Below, one piece after another: positions 17,437 through 25,522 of a stretch of DNA of 64,000 nucleotides. The first letter of the stretch is position 1. Every line of letters begins with the position of its first letter. The notes beneath the pieces are model-generated. The model saw only the letters and a program-made list of their open reading frames with translations. It did not search any database and was not told the origin of the DNA. The translations under genes and the position numbers were made by a program. The DNA lies in contig DUBB01000008.1 of the NCBI GenBank assembly GCA_012960535.1, forward strand, positions 57,450 through 121,449. Reading direction: 5' to 3'. This stretch comes from Gammaproteobacteria bacterium (lineage in GTDB: Bacteria; Pseudomonadota; Gammaproteobacteria; Pseudomonadales; Azotimanducaceae).

Positions 17437-18835
17437 GGTTCAGCCAGGTGCCGGGTAAGTACATGGCTGAATCCATGATATCCAAAATGGTTAACATGAC
17501 CTTGTGAAGTTCATCGACGGCCACCTTGTCCAATGTGTCATCGGAAAAAAATAAGTATTCCGGCATGGACATGATTGAAAAAGTGGGAATCCCCTTTAAG
17601 AAATAGCTTTGAGTTTCGCCGTAGACTGGAATGGCACCGGGTTTGGGAATGATGGTTGAGTGCAGGTCATTTTTCTCGATGGCGCTAACAGCAGCTTCAT
17701 ATAATTGCCTGTTGCGAGGGGCCCATAGAAACCTGGGTTCGACCTCACCGGTATCCACCAGCTGGCCGTGCTTACCAATAAACCGTTTGCCGATATGCTC
17801 GACTCCAAAACACAGAACCAGCCGATTCATAACGTCAGCATTCATTTGTGCAAACTTATTGGCGCCAAACGGATAATTCCAGGAGTAGTGGCTTCCATTG
17901 AAGACGAAATAAAGGTCTTTCTGGATGTAATTCGATGGAAACCGGCTGTAGAAGGCAGCCAGTCCAAGTACGACCGCTACCCCTGATGCATCCTGCACTG
18001 CGCCTGACCAGCCAGCATCATGGTGAGTGTTTACCAGCATGGCATCCGACTTCTGTCCCTGAACATGGGCCACGATATTGCCGCTGGTGCTTTCGCTGGT
18101 TTCGCCGCGCACCTTGAGCAGACCCTGCAGGGGAGAGCTGGCTTGATTGATGTGATTGATGAGGGTCTCGCCTGTGCTGCCACTGACGAAAACCCCAGGG
18201 ATCTGAGTCTGGACCATTGCGGTAGGGTCTGCATAGAATTTAAAGGCATCTGAATCACGATGCCTGAATACGGCGATGAAGCCGATGGCGCCCTGGCGAA
18301 CGGCCTCGTAGTAGGGTGCCGGGAAATTTCCAGGAGCGGGTCCGCCAGTTCCGCCAATACTTGACTGGGTTAATAAGTCGTCTGGGTCATAGAGATAGTC
18401 GGCGATATGCGATAGCGCCTGCCCTTTCATGGCCGGCCCGTTTTTCAGGTCGTAGACAACGAGCTTACCCCGTAGATCCTGGTCAGGGTTTATGCGATCC
18501 CCCACATACACCAGCTCACCCCTGAGTCCTTGTTTATCCGTAAATGCACAGCCATTCATGAAAAAGCATTCGATATCCATGCCATCAACGGTTAGTGCCC
18601 ATTCGTGGTAATGCCTGGTTTCAATGGGATAAGTCTGCTGCGCCAGATCGGTGATTCCCTGGGCTTTGAGGGTCTGCAGTAACCAGTCTCGACAGGCCTG
18701 GTCGCCCTCGGTTCCGATTCTTCGGTACTCCGGAAATTGCTCGGTTAATTCAACTATCTCGGTGACCCACTGAAATAATTGCTGGCTTGATGTTGTCGCT
18801 GGCCGGGCTCTTTTAAAGGATGGTTTTTTTGTCAT
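17423..18835 (-). CDS. M28-family metallopeptidase-like protein
   Basis: 470 residues without signal peptide. The N-terminal part (~50-230) carries a PA-like inserted domain, and the C-terminal part has the M28 fold with LVNTHHDAGWSGAVQDASG, giving the expected His and Asp zinc ligands. The usual EExG catalytic segment is not obvious: the corresponding region reads VFNGSHYSW, so catalysis by the normal M28 mechanism is uncertain. The role may be hydrolysis of a peptide or amide. It stands alone between the TTL-like remnant and the repeat-bearing spacer. No clear ribosome-binding site precedes the ATG. Confidence 0.8.
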   Translation of the reverse strand: MTKKPSFKRARPATTSSQQLFQWVTEIVELTEQFPEYRRIGTEGDQACRDWLLQTLKAQGITDLAQQTYPIETRHYHEWALTVDGMDIECFFMNGCAFTDKQGLRGELVYVGDRINPDQDLRGKLVVYDLKNGPAMKGQALSHIADYLYDPDDLLTQSSIGGTGGPAPGNFPAPYYEAVRQGAIGFIAVFRHRDSDAFKFYADPTAMVQTQIPGVFVSGSTGETLINHINQASSPLQGLLKVRGETSESTSGNIVAHVQGQKSDAMLVNTHHDAGWSGAVQDASGVAVVLGLAAFYSRFPSNYIQKDLYFVFNGSHYSWNYPFGANKFAQMNADVMNRLVLCFGVEHIGKRFIGKHGQLVDTGEVEPRFLWAPRNRQLYEAAVSAIEKNDLHSTIIPKPGAIPVYGETQSYFLKGIPTFSIMSMPEYLFFSDDTLDKVAVDELHKVMLTILDIMDSAMYLPGTWLNLIDK

Positions 18836-18924
18836 AGGTGGATTGGCCAGTGCTGCATTGTGTTAGATGATCATGTTTGCGTAGGCCTGGCAAGTAAAGC
18901 GGGGTACTTTTCTGGCTAAACCAA

Positions 18925-19008
18925 AAGCTCTGAGTCAGAAGCTCGGAGTCAAAAGCTCGGAGTCAAAAGCTCGGAGTCAAAAGCTCGGAGTCAAAGGCGC
19001 TGAGTAAG
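18925..19008. repeat. 14-nt tandem repeat, five units plus a degenerate sixth
   Basis: Four exact copies of AAGCTCGGAGTCAA (18939-18994), preceded by one copy with two changes (18925-18938) and followed by a degraded unit to 19008. They lie in the 370-base spacer (18836-19205) between the M28 gene and the FAD monooxygenase, both on the minus strand. No spacers separate the units, so this is a minisatellite and not a CRISPR. Nothing else was recognised in the spacer. Confidence 0.9.
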
Positions 19009-19205
19009 AGTTATGGATAAACAAAGCAGCGATCAATGGTGGTGTGTTAATCCAGGTGTGTGAGGGCCACGCTGTGTCTGACCGCGTAAATGGGGTGCTG
19101 CAATGATAGTGTCTCGTTCCGCTTGCTGCTTCTGCAACTGCGCAGAGTTCAGCTAACCTGGTGTTGGTTTTGATAGATGATGCGGCCTTACGGCTGGTGA
19201 TAGTC

Positions 19206-20417
19206 TCAGCCACGTTGTATGGCGGAGGCGGTACTTTGGTAGACATCGTGTTGAAAGACCCAGTGAAGCGGGTTTCTGCCGGTAGTACGCCTGGCCACTT
19301 GATCTCTGATCCAGGCAGCTGGACCTCTCAAGTGGAATAATCTGGCATTGGCCTGTGATCCCCGCTGGATGGCTTTAGTCCTGGTTAGCCTGAATCGGTA
19401 GTAGTCTTCCAGTTTCTCCTCCAGACCTTTTCCCTGAGCTAGTACGGTTGCCAGAACAGCTGCGTCTTCGATGGCCATGGCGGCGCCCTGGGCCATGAAT
19501 GGTAGCGTCGGGTGGCAGGCATCACCCAGTAAGGTGATGCATTCTGTGCCCCAATATGGCAGTGGCGGTCTATCGAACAGGCCCCACTTGAATAACGTGT
19601 CTGGCTGGGCGAGATCGAGCAGCATCTGAATATCGGGGTGCCAGTTGTCGAAACTGGCTTTTAGTTCAGCTGGGTCACCGGGTTCCGTCCAGGATTCAAT
19701 TTGCCATGTTGGTGTTTCAACAACGCAGACGCAATTCAGCATCGCGCCTGAACTGACATAGTAGTGAACAAAGTGCGCACCAGGTCCCCACCAGGCAGTT
19801 GCTTTAGGTTTTATCAAACCTGTTTTGATGCGCTCTGAAGGCACCAGCATTCGCCAGGCAATATGCCCGGTAAATCGTGGCTCTTCTGGCCCTAACAGGT
19901 ATTGTCGAGCCATGGAGTGAATACCGTCAGCGCCTATTAGCAAATCTGAACTGAATTGCTGGGGCTGTGACGTTTTGGTAGTTGTTATGTTCGCTTGAGC
20001 AGAATCCTGGTCGATATGTATGACCCGAGAAGACAGATGAATTTCTATATTTTCCTGCCGGTCGACAGCCTCTGCCAGTATTGATATCAGGTCTGCGCGA
20101 TGAATATTAATGTAGGGGAAACCATATTTTTGCGTGCAGGCATCACCCAAGGCAATGTCGCTAATTGTCTTGCCGTTTTGCCAGTGCCGCGTTTCAATTC
20201 CGGTCGGTAGAAATGCTTTAGCTGCCAGTTGTTTGCTTAGGCCAAGCTGGTATAACACTCTGTTGCAGTTGGGGCTGAGCTGGATACCGGCACCGATAAC
20301 AGCAAACTGCGTGGATTGTTCAAACAGGCGTATTTGGTGCCCTGCCTGGGCCAGCGCCAGTGCCGCTGTCAGTCCACCTATACCGCCTCCGACAATGGTG
20401 ATAGTTAAAGGATTCAT
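19206..20417 (-). CDS. FAD-dependent aromatic monooxygenase (salicylate/3-hydroxybenzoate hydroxylase-like)
   Basis: 403 residues, group A flavoprotein monooxygenase. It shows the dinucleotide motif GGGIGGL (residues 9-15), the DG motif in LIGADGIHS, and the GDACHPTLPFMAQGA segment that binds the FAD ribose and pyrophosphate. This combination is typical of enzymes that hydroxylate phenolic acids using NAD(P)H and O2. It lies 31 bases downstream of a GST-like gene and shares strand with an MFS transporter, so a small aromatic-acid catabolic operon is likely. The natural substrate cannot be read from the sequence. Confidence 0.9.
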   Translation of the reverse strand: MNPLTITIVGGGIGGLTAALALAQAGHQIRLFEQSTQFAVIGAGIQLSPNCNRVLYQLGLSKQLAAKAFLPTGIETRHWQNGKTISDIALGDACTQKYGFPYINIHRADLISILAEAVDRQENIEIHLSSRVIHIDQDSAQANITTTKTSQPQQFSSDLLIGADGIHSMARQYLLGPEEPRFTGHIAWRMLVPSERIKTGLIKPKATAWWGPGAHFVHYYVSSGAMLNCVCVVETPTWQIESWTEPGDPAELKASFDNWHPDIQMLLDLAQPDTLFKWGLFDRPPLPYWGTECITLLGDACHPTLPFMAQGAAMAIEDAAVLATVLAQGKGLEEKLEDYYRFRLTRTKAIQRGSQANARLFHLRGPAAWIRDQVARRTTGRNPLHWVFQHDVYQSTASAIQRG

Positions 20418-20448
20418 TTAAAAGCCAATCCTGTTCGTCGCAGATCTT

Positions 20449-21087
20449 TTAGACCGAATTCCTGGCGGCGCCATTCTTGTATCCTGGTCTCTGATGGATC
20501 CATCTGCAGTATCGAATCAGGTTATCGGGTAAGTGTATGCCGACTGCCGTGGCCCAATCAAGGTTGATGGTGAGCAGGATATCGAGCTCGGAGAAGGTAT
20601 TGCCCCAGATGAACCGGGGTGTTTCGGTATCCATTGAAATTGTTTTGATCATCCTGAGGAAGTAGGCCCTGGCTGAACTGACCGCTGTGCTCGACTCACC
20701 ATAGATCTCAGGAAGCCCCTCATGGCGGCGAATAACATAGAGACTGGTTGCATCCAGTTCCATCAGACAGAAGGCGGCGATTTCATCGTACCGGCACAGG
20801 CCTTCCTCGGTGCCTTGATAAGCATCATACTCAAGCACATCAAAAGACCTTCTCAGGTGTTTCATGATGGCAAAGCTCTCGCTGAGCACCAGATCACCAT
20901 GAACCAGCACCGGAATTTTCTGTTTTGGATTAAGCGACGTGTACTGAGATGTTTTTGTTTCTCCCGTTCGGGGGCCTATAGCTTTAGTCTTGTAGGTCAC
21001 CCCGAGTTCGGCTAAAAACCAGTGAACCCGCAGGGTACGGGTTGTGCCAACACCCCAGACAAGCAATTCTTTTTGCTGTTCAGACAT
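20449..21087 (-). CDS. Glutathione S-transferase family protein
   Basis: 212 residues with an N-terminal thioredoxin-like GST domain (LNPKQKIPVLVHGDLVLSES, the cis-proline and glutathione-binding ES segment) and an all-helical C-terminal half. A GGAGCAGG ribosome-binding site precedes the ATG. Located between an aromatic monooxygenase and an MFS transporter, it could be a maleylpyruvate- or maleylacetoacetate-isomerase-like step or a detoxifying GST (inference from context). Confidence 0.88.
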   Translation of the reverse strand: MSEQQKELLVWGVGTTRTLRVHWFLAELGVTYKTKAIGPRTGETKTSQYTSLNPKQKIPVLVHGDLVLSESFAIMKHLRRSFDVLEYDAYQGTEEGLCRYDEIAAFCLMELDATSLYVIRRHEGLPEIYGESSTAVSSARAYFLRMIKTISMDTETPRFIWGNTFSELDILLTINLDWATAVGIHLPDNLIRYCRWIHQRPGYKNGAARNSV

Positions 21088-21117
21088 ACCTGCTCCGTTA
21101 ATCCGGGCGTGAACTAA

Positions 21118-22386
21118 TCAAGTCCCTACTGGTTTTTGTTGAGCCAGAAATACACCCGTTCGGTAATAGTGCCAGCAGGCCCAGAGGATGATTACTAAAG
21201 TGGTCATAAGTGCGTAACGAAGGCTGTCTATGCCAAATCTGGGTTCAAACAGGTCGCTGAAAAAACCCACCGAAAAAGGACCAATTCCCAGACCAATGAT
21301 GTTTCCTATGAATAGATTAATAGCTGCTGCAACCGAGCGCATTTCAACAGGGGTTTGGTTCTGGATCAGGGCAAACCCGGGCGCTACATAGACGGTTGCC
21401 AGGGCTGCGGGCAAGGCGTAGGCCCATAGGGCGCTGCTGGCAGTCGATGCTGTAAAAGCCAGATAGAGGAAGGGCAGACCTGCCAGGCTGACGATCGCTA
21501 CCATCCAGGGTAGCCACTGCTGGCCGAGCCGACTGGACAGATAGTCTGCAACCCGGCCACCCAGGTATATGCCCAGGGCACCGCCAATACCAATGATCAG
21601 AGCGAGATAGCTTCCTGTTTCACCCGTGCCAAGCTCGTGGATACGGACCAGATAGATGGGCACCCAGATAATCGAGGCATAGCCGGCAAATGAAATCAGT
21701 GCGCCAGCCAGAATGATATTGCGCAGTGCAGCATTGTGAAATAAGAATCTGGCAACGGACCAGAAACTGGGTGGAGCGGGTTTCTCGGGCAGGGCCTCGG
21801 AATAGCCTCGAGGTGGCTCAGTAACCGTTAATCTAACCAGTATTGCCAGTAGAATCCCGGGCAGGCCAACCACCACGAAAGCGGTACGCCAGCCGTACCA
21901 TTCATTGATCCAGCCACCGATTAAAAACCCGATCAGGATGCCCCAGTTAATGCCGGTACCGAAGATAGCCATAGCAGTTGCACGTTGCTCTGGTGGATAC
22001 AGATCAGCAATAATCGAGTGGGAAGGCGGGTTGGAACCTGCTTCACCAACGCCAACGCCAATGCGCATCAGAAGTAGTTGCAGGAAGTTACTGGCAGCGC
22101 CACAGAGTGCAGTCATCAGACTCCACAGGAAGACAGAAAAAGAAATAAGGTTTCTTCGGTTATGTCGATCGGCCCACATCGCCATGGGCATGCCCAGGGT
22201 GGCATAAAATACAGCGAACATGATACCCGTCAGCAGGCCGAGCTGCGTGTCAGAGATTAACAGCGATTCCTTGATGGGTTGGCCCAGGATGCCCATGATC
22301 TGCCGGTCGACATGGCTTGAGGTGAACACCAGCACGAGAACAAAAAGGGTGTAGTTACGTTGCTTGTTGGATATCTCATTATTCAT
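21118..22386 (-). CDS. MFS transporter, Spinster-like
   Basis: 422 residues with 12 predicted helices. Residues near the N-terminus (SHVDRQIMGILGQPIK) and the GVGEAGSNPPSHSIIADLYPP stretch are typical of Spinster-like MFS proteins common in aromatic-degrading and marine proteobacteria. The first gene of a probable three-gene unit with the GST and FAD monooxygenase (gaps of 30 and 31 bases), suggesting uptake of that enzyme's substrate. Confidence 0.9.
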   Translation of the reverse strand: MNNEISNKQRNYTLFVLVLVFTSSHVDRQIMGILGQPIKESLLISDTQLGLLTGIMFAVFYATLGMPMAMWADRHNRRNLISFSVFLWSLMTALCGAASNFLQLLLMRIGVGVGEAGSNPPSHSIIADLYPPEQRATAMAIFGTGINWGILIGFLIGGWINEWYGWRTAFVVVGLPGILLAILVRLTVTEPPRGYSEALPEKPAPPSFWSVARFLFHNAALRNIILAGALISFAGYASIIWVPIYLVRIHELGTGETGSYLALIIGIGGALGIYLGGRVADYLSSRLGQQWLPWMVAIVSLAGLPFLYLAFTASTASSALWAYALPAALATVYVAPGFALIQNQTPVEMRSVAAAINLFIGNIIGLGIGPFSVGFFSDLFEPRFGIDSLRYALMTTLVIILWACWHYYRTGVFLAQQKPVGT

Positions 22387-22596
22387 GGTAGACGGTTTAG
22401 CTTGGTGCTCCGGATTCTCGCATTAGAGGTGGTCTATAGCCTAATTTTCAAGCAGAGACTATCATAACGAAGAAGAGGTGCACGATACGTTTTTCTTTTA
22501 GTTTGAGGAAGTCTCCAGGACATCGCGCTTTTGAGCGCGTATGCCAGGATCAATAACCCCAGCGGCCGGGCGCTCTGGCACAAATTGCTGATTTTT

Positions 22597-22661
22597 CGTG
22601 ATGTTACATAATGCGTGATGTTACATAAACGTGATGTTACATAAACGTGATGTTACATAAA
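22597..22661. repeat. 16-17-nt tandem repeat, four units, directly upstream of the VOC gene
   Basis: Three exact copies of CGTGATGTTACATAAA at 22614-22629, 22630-22645 and 22646-22661, preceded by a variant copy at 22597-22613. Each unit contains the near-palindromic ATGTTACAT. The last unit abuts the GAGGAGG ribosome-binding site (22662-22668) of the gene at 22676, so the array lies in the leader or promoter. It could be a multi-site operator or a replication-slippage array. Confidence 0.9.
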
Positions 22662-22675
22662 GAGGAGGTTATCAA

Positions 22676-23197
22676 ATGCAGTTAGGACCAACCAATAGAA
22701 CAGTTTTCCAGAATGCCTGGGTTGTCAGTGATCTTGAATCGGCCTGCATGCAGTGGGTCAATCAGATGGGTATAGGTCCTTTTTTTGTTTCCAATTATGA
22801 GGATGCCTTTACCGAGGTAACCTATCGAAACCAGCCAGCCGAGTTATCCATGCGGGTGGCTCTTGCACAGGCTGGACCTGTTCAGATTGAATTGATTGAA
22901 CCCTTGACGCAGCAGTGTGCCTATCGAGATGTAGTGTCTGCGGGCCAGTCTGGTTTTCATCACATGTGTGTGTGGAGTGAAGATTTTGAGGCAGACAAGA
23001 TCTATTTTGAGGAGCTTGGATACGTTGCTGCCAATACCGGAAGGTCAGGGATAACCCAGTTTGCTTACTTCGATACACGCGCGTTTATGGGCTGCATGCT
23101 TGAGCTGGTAACGCGAAACGCCGCCATTGAAACCCGGTTTGCAGAGATTGCCGCAGCGGCTGTAAACTGGGATGGTAGAGATCCCATTCGTGCCTGA
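22676..23197 (+). CDS. VOC-family protein (glyoxalase/epimerase-like)
   Basis: 173 residues in one VOC module pair: NAWVVSDLESACMQWVNQMGIGPFF at the N-terminus and SGFHHMCVWSEDFE in the middle, with Glu in MLELV near the end, giving a plausible His/Glu metal set. Similar proteins include lactoylglutathione-lyase-like and methylmalonyl-CoA-epimerase-like families. A strong GAGGAGG site is seven bases from the ATG. It precedes the sulfurtransferase on the same strand. Function unassigned. Confidence 0.85.
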   Translation: MQLGPTNRTVFQNAWVVSDLESACMQWVNQMGIGPFFVSNYEDAFTEVTYRNQPAELSMRVALAQAGPVQIELIEPLTQQCAYRDVVSAGQSGFHHMCVWSEDFEADKIYFEELGYVAANTGRSGITQFAYFDTRAFMGCMLELVTRNAAIETRFAEIAAAAVNWDGRDPIRA

Positions 23198-23256
23198 TGA
23201 AAATAACTGATGTAAAACTAATTGCTGCAAAACTAATTGCTGTAAGAATAGTTGAT
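23198..23256. repeat. Diverged 15-nt tandem repeat after the VOC gene
   Basis: Immediately after the stop codon come about four 14-15-nt units: a diverged one (23198-23211), GTAAAACTAATTGCT (23212-23226), GCAAAACTAATTGCT (23227-23241) and a more diverged one (23242-23256). The two middle units differ at one base. It fills most of the 97-base spacer to the sulfurtransferase gene. Confidence 0.75.
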
Positions 23257-23294
23257 GGTTAAACGACAGTAATAACCCAAAGAGGATAAAATAC

Positions 23295-24170
23295 ATGCAA
23301 GTCTTAGATAACAGGTCCCGTTACCTGCTTTCGGCCGGGCAACTAGAAAAGCTGCTGGCCCAGGGTCATGTCAAGGTGTTCGACTGTGCGACGCATTTAG
23401 TACCTGATCCGGATAAGGGTTATGCCGTAAAGTCAGGTAGATCGGACTATGAAAAATCTCACATACCAGGCGCACAATTCATAGATTTGCAGGAGGAGTT
23501 ATCGGACCAGGCTTCGCCCTACCGGTTCACGATGCCTTCGGCAGATGAATTTGCACAGCTGGTTGCTTCAAAAGGGCTTTCAAACGCAGATACGGCTGTT
23601 ATCTATGCCAGTAATCATCCCATGTGGGCTTGCCGGTTGTGGTGGATGTTTCGAGTATTTGGTCATGACAGGGTAAAGGTTCTCGATGGCGGCCTTTCCG
23701 GGTGGCTCGGTCAGGGCTATGAGGTGAGTTCCCAGGCCAGCGTTGCATCAGCCGGAAGTTATAGTGTCCATGACAGTTCTGCCAGGGTTGCTCAGGCTGA
23801 AGATATTCTTGATGGGCTGGCCCAGGGGAATGCCTGTGTTTTGAATGCGTTGAGTGAAAAACAGCATCGCGGCGAAGGCCCCCATTATGGCAGGCCTGGT
23901 AGGATCACGGGCAGTAAGAGTGCTTCCTGGGACAAGTTTCTAGACAGAGATCAGACCTTTCTAGATAACGCTGAACTCGAAACCGTGTTAGCTGGCGTGG
24001 GTGCGCTGCAGGCCGAAAAAGTCATTACCTATTGTGGTGGAGGTATTGCAGCATCGATACCTTTATTTGCAATGGCGCTGCTGGGTCAGGAGGAACAAGT
24101 CAGTCTGTATGATAACAGCCTGTCTGAGTGGGCTAATAATGCGGATCTGCCCATGACCAGCGATCTATAA
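23295..24170 (+). CDS. Sulfurtransferase, tandem rhodanese domains
   Basis: 291 residues with two rhodanese domains (about 15-140 and 165-285). The second has the active cysteine in TYCGGGIAAS (Cys247). The first shows the IPGAQFIDLQEEL stretch typical of thiosulfate/3-mercaptopyruvate sulfurtransferases. It moves sulfane sulfur to cyanide or a thiol acceptor. The active loop CGGGIA differs from the CGxGVTA loop of mercaptopyruvate enzymes, so the donor is uncertain. AGAGGA precedes the ATG. Confidence 0.88.
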   Translation: MQVLDNRSRYLLSAGQLEKLLAQGHVKVFDCATHLVPDPDKGYAVKSGRSDYEKSHIPGAQFIDLQEELSDQASPYRFTMPSADEFAQLVASKGLSNADTAVIYASNHPMWACRLWWMFRVFGHDRVKVLDGGLSGWLGQGYEVSSQASVASAGSYSVHDSSARVAQAEDILDGLAQGNACVLNALSEKQHRGEGPHYGRPGRITGSKSASWDKFLDRDQTFLDNAELETVLAGVGALQAEKVITYCGGGIAASIPLFAMALLGQEEQVSLYDNSLSEWANNADLPMTSDL

Positions 24171-24212
24171 CTGTAGTTAATATTCGCTGTTAATAACCGC
24201 TGTTAATAACCG
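24171..24212. repeat. 13-nt tandem repeat after the sulfurtransferase gene
   Basis: Two exact copies of CTGTTAATAACCG (24187-24199 and 24200-24212), preceded by a diverged longer unit starting right after the stop codon (24171-24186) and followed by a partial CTGTT. It fills the 46-base gap between convergent genes. Confidence 0.8.
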
Positions 24213-24216
24213 CTGT

Positions 24217-25245
24217 TTACGAGGCGCCCAGGGATAGTAGATTATCAACGCATTGGTAGAGCGCTTCGAGATACTCAATATCGGCCTGCGAGAGTTGTAA
24301 ATCAACCGCCGCCGCCAGCTCAGAGAGCTGCTGGGTAGTAGACACGCCCACCACGGGTGCGACTACACTGGGTTTCTGTAGCAGCCAAGCCAGGGCAACC
24401 TGAGCAGAAGAGGCATTGTGCTGCTCGGCAATCTCAGCACATCTCTCGGCGATTTGAAAATCCATTTCGCCACGGTACAGGCTGGCGGTGCGAAGCCTGT
24501 CTGCGCCTTTTGAGCGATTGGTGGAACCCGATTGCAGGCTGCCACGATAGGCCCCAGTGAGAATACCACGCGCCAGTGGTGACCAGGGGGTTACACCGAC
24601 TCCGGATTGAATGCAGTAGGGTAGCATTTCTCGTTCTTCTTCTCTGTAGATCAGATTCAGATGATTTTGCATGGATATAAATTGAGCCCAGCCATGTCGC
24701 TCAGCGGTCAGTTGCAGCTCGGCAAATTGCCAGGCAAACATGGAAGACGCGCCAAGGTAGATGGCTTTGCCGGCTTTGACGATATCGTTCAGCGCTTCGA
24801 GCGTTTCTTCAATGGGGACTTGTGCCTGCCCTGGAATGCCATGTGGATGCCGGTGAATGATGAGCTGGTCTACGTAGTCCAGTCCAAGTCTGTCAAGGCT
24901 GGCGTTGACGCTCTCGATTATATGCTTTCTGGATAGCCCGCCCTGGTTGGCAGCTTTACCCATGGGCATGGATACTTTGGTTGTGAGCACATATTCATCA
25001 CGGCGGAAGGTTTCTCTGAGTAATTGCCCCACCACTTCCTCAGAGGCGCCTATGCCATAGATATTGGCACAATCGAAGTAGTTGATGCCCAAATCCCTGG
25101 CTAACTCGAAAACTGGCCTGGAGGCGTCAAGGTCCAGCGTCCAGTCGCCTTGATGGCCTCTACCCGGAATCCCAAAATTCATGGTCCCTAAACATAGTCG
25201 AGAAACCATCAGGCCTGAGGATGAACCAAGTTGCGCTGTTTGCAT
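24217..25245 (-). CDS. Aldo/keto reductase
   Basis: 342 residues from ATG 25245, which follows AGGAAA by six bases; an ATG 33 bases earlier is the longer alternative. The (beta/alpha)8 reductase signatures are present: GINYFDCANIYG with the catalytic Asp/Tyr, a lysine in TTKVSMP, and HRHPHGIP at the catalytic-histidine position. The C-terminus carries GVSTTQQLSELAAAV, the NADPH-binding end. It resembles the YajO/Tas-like group. The substrate is unknown. Confidence 0.9.
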   Translation of the reverse strand: MQTAQLGSSSGLMVSRLCLGTMNFGIPGRGHQGDWTLDLDASRPVFELARDLGINYFDCANIYGIGASEEVVGQLLRETFRRDEYVLTTKVSMPMGKAANQGGLSRKHIIESVNASLDRLGLDYVDQLIIHRHPHGIPGQAQVPIEETLEALNDIVKAGKAIYLGASSMFAWQFAELQLTAERHGWAQFISMQNHLNLIYREEEREMLPYCIQSGVGVTPWSPLARGILTGAYRGSLQSGSTNRSKGADRLRTASLYRGEMDFQIAERCAEIAEQHNASSAQVALAWLLQKPSVVAPVVGVSTTQQLSELAAAVDLQLSQADIEYLEALYQCVDNLLSLGAS

Positions 25246-25522
25246 TGGATTTTCCTGTGATGAGGTTTTTTTCATCATACAAGGCTAGGCCGATATTGAC
25301 GAGCGTACCGGACTAAAGTATTGGTTATCGACTCTGGGCTACATTACAAGTCGCTTTCGACAGGCGAGTAGAGGTAAGTTGGTCGCACGGGGGTAGTAGG
25401 CGCGATGCCAGGAGCAATGTCCTTTTGCGCCTCCTGTGAACCCCTCTCCTGTGCTACTGTTAAGCTGTTTCTACAAAACGCTGTGGCCAAACTGGTCCGA
25501 GTTGACGCTATGAGGAGATCAG

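Noticed and set aside
18977-19246. Minus-strand 89-codon ORF across the 14-nt repeats
   Set aside because: It overlaps the FAD monooxygenase 3' end and its codons largely reflect the tandem repeats; no coding signal seen.
22597-22661. Possible CRISPR array
   Set aside because: The units are contiguous with no unique spacers and there are no cas genes in the window.
25380-25460. Imperfect hairpin (GGCGC/GCGCC and CAGGAG/CTCCTG) upstream of the sugar symporter
   Set aside because: The arms are interrupted and unequal, with no T-run; not enough to call a terminator or operator.
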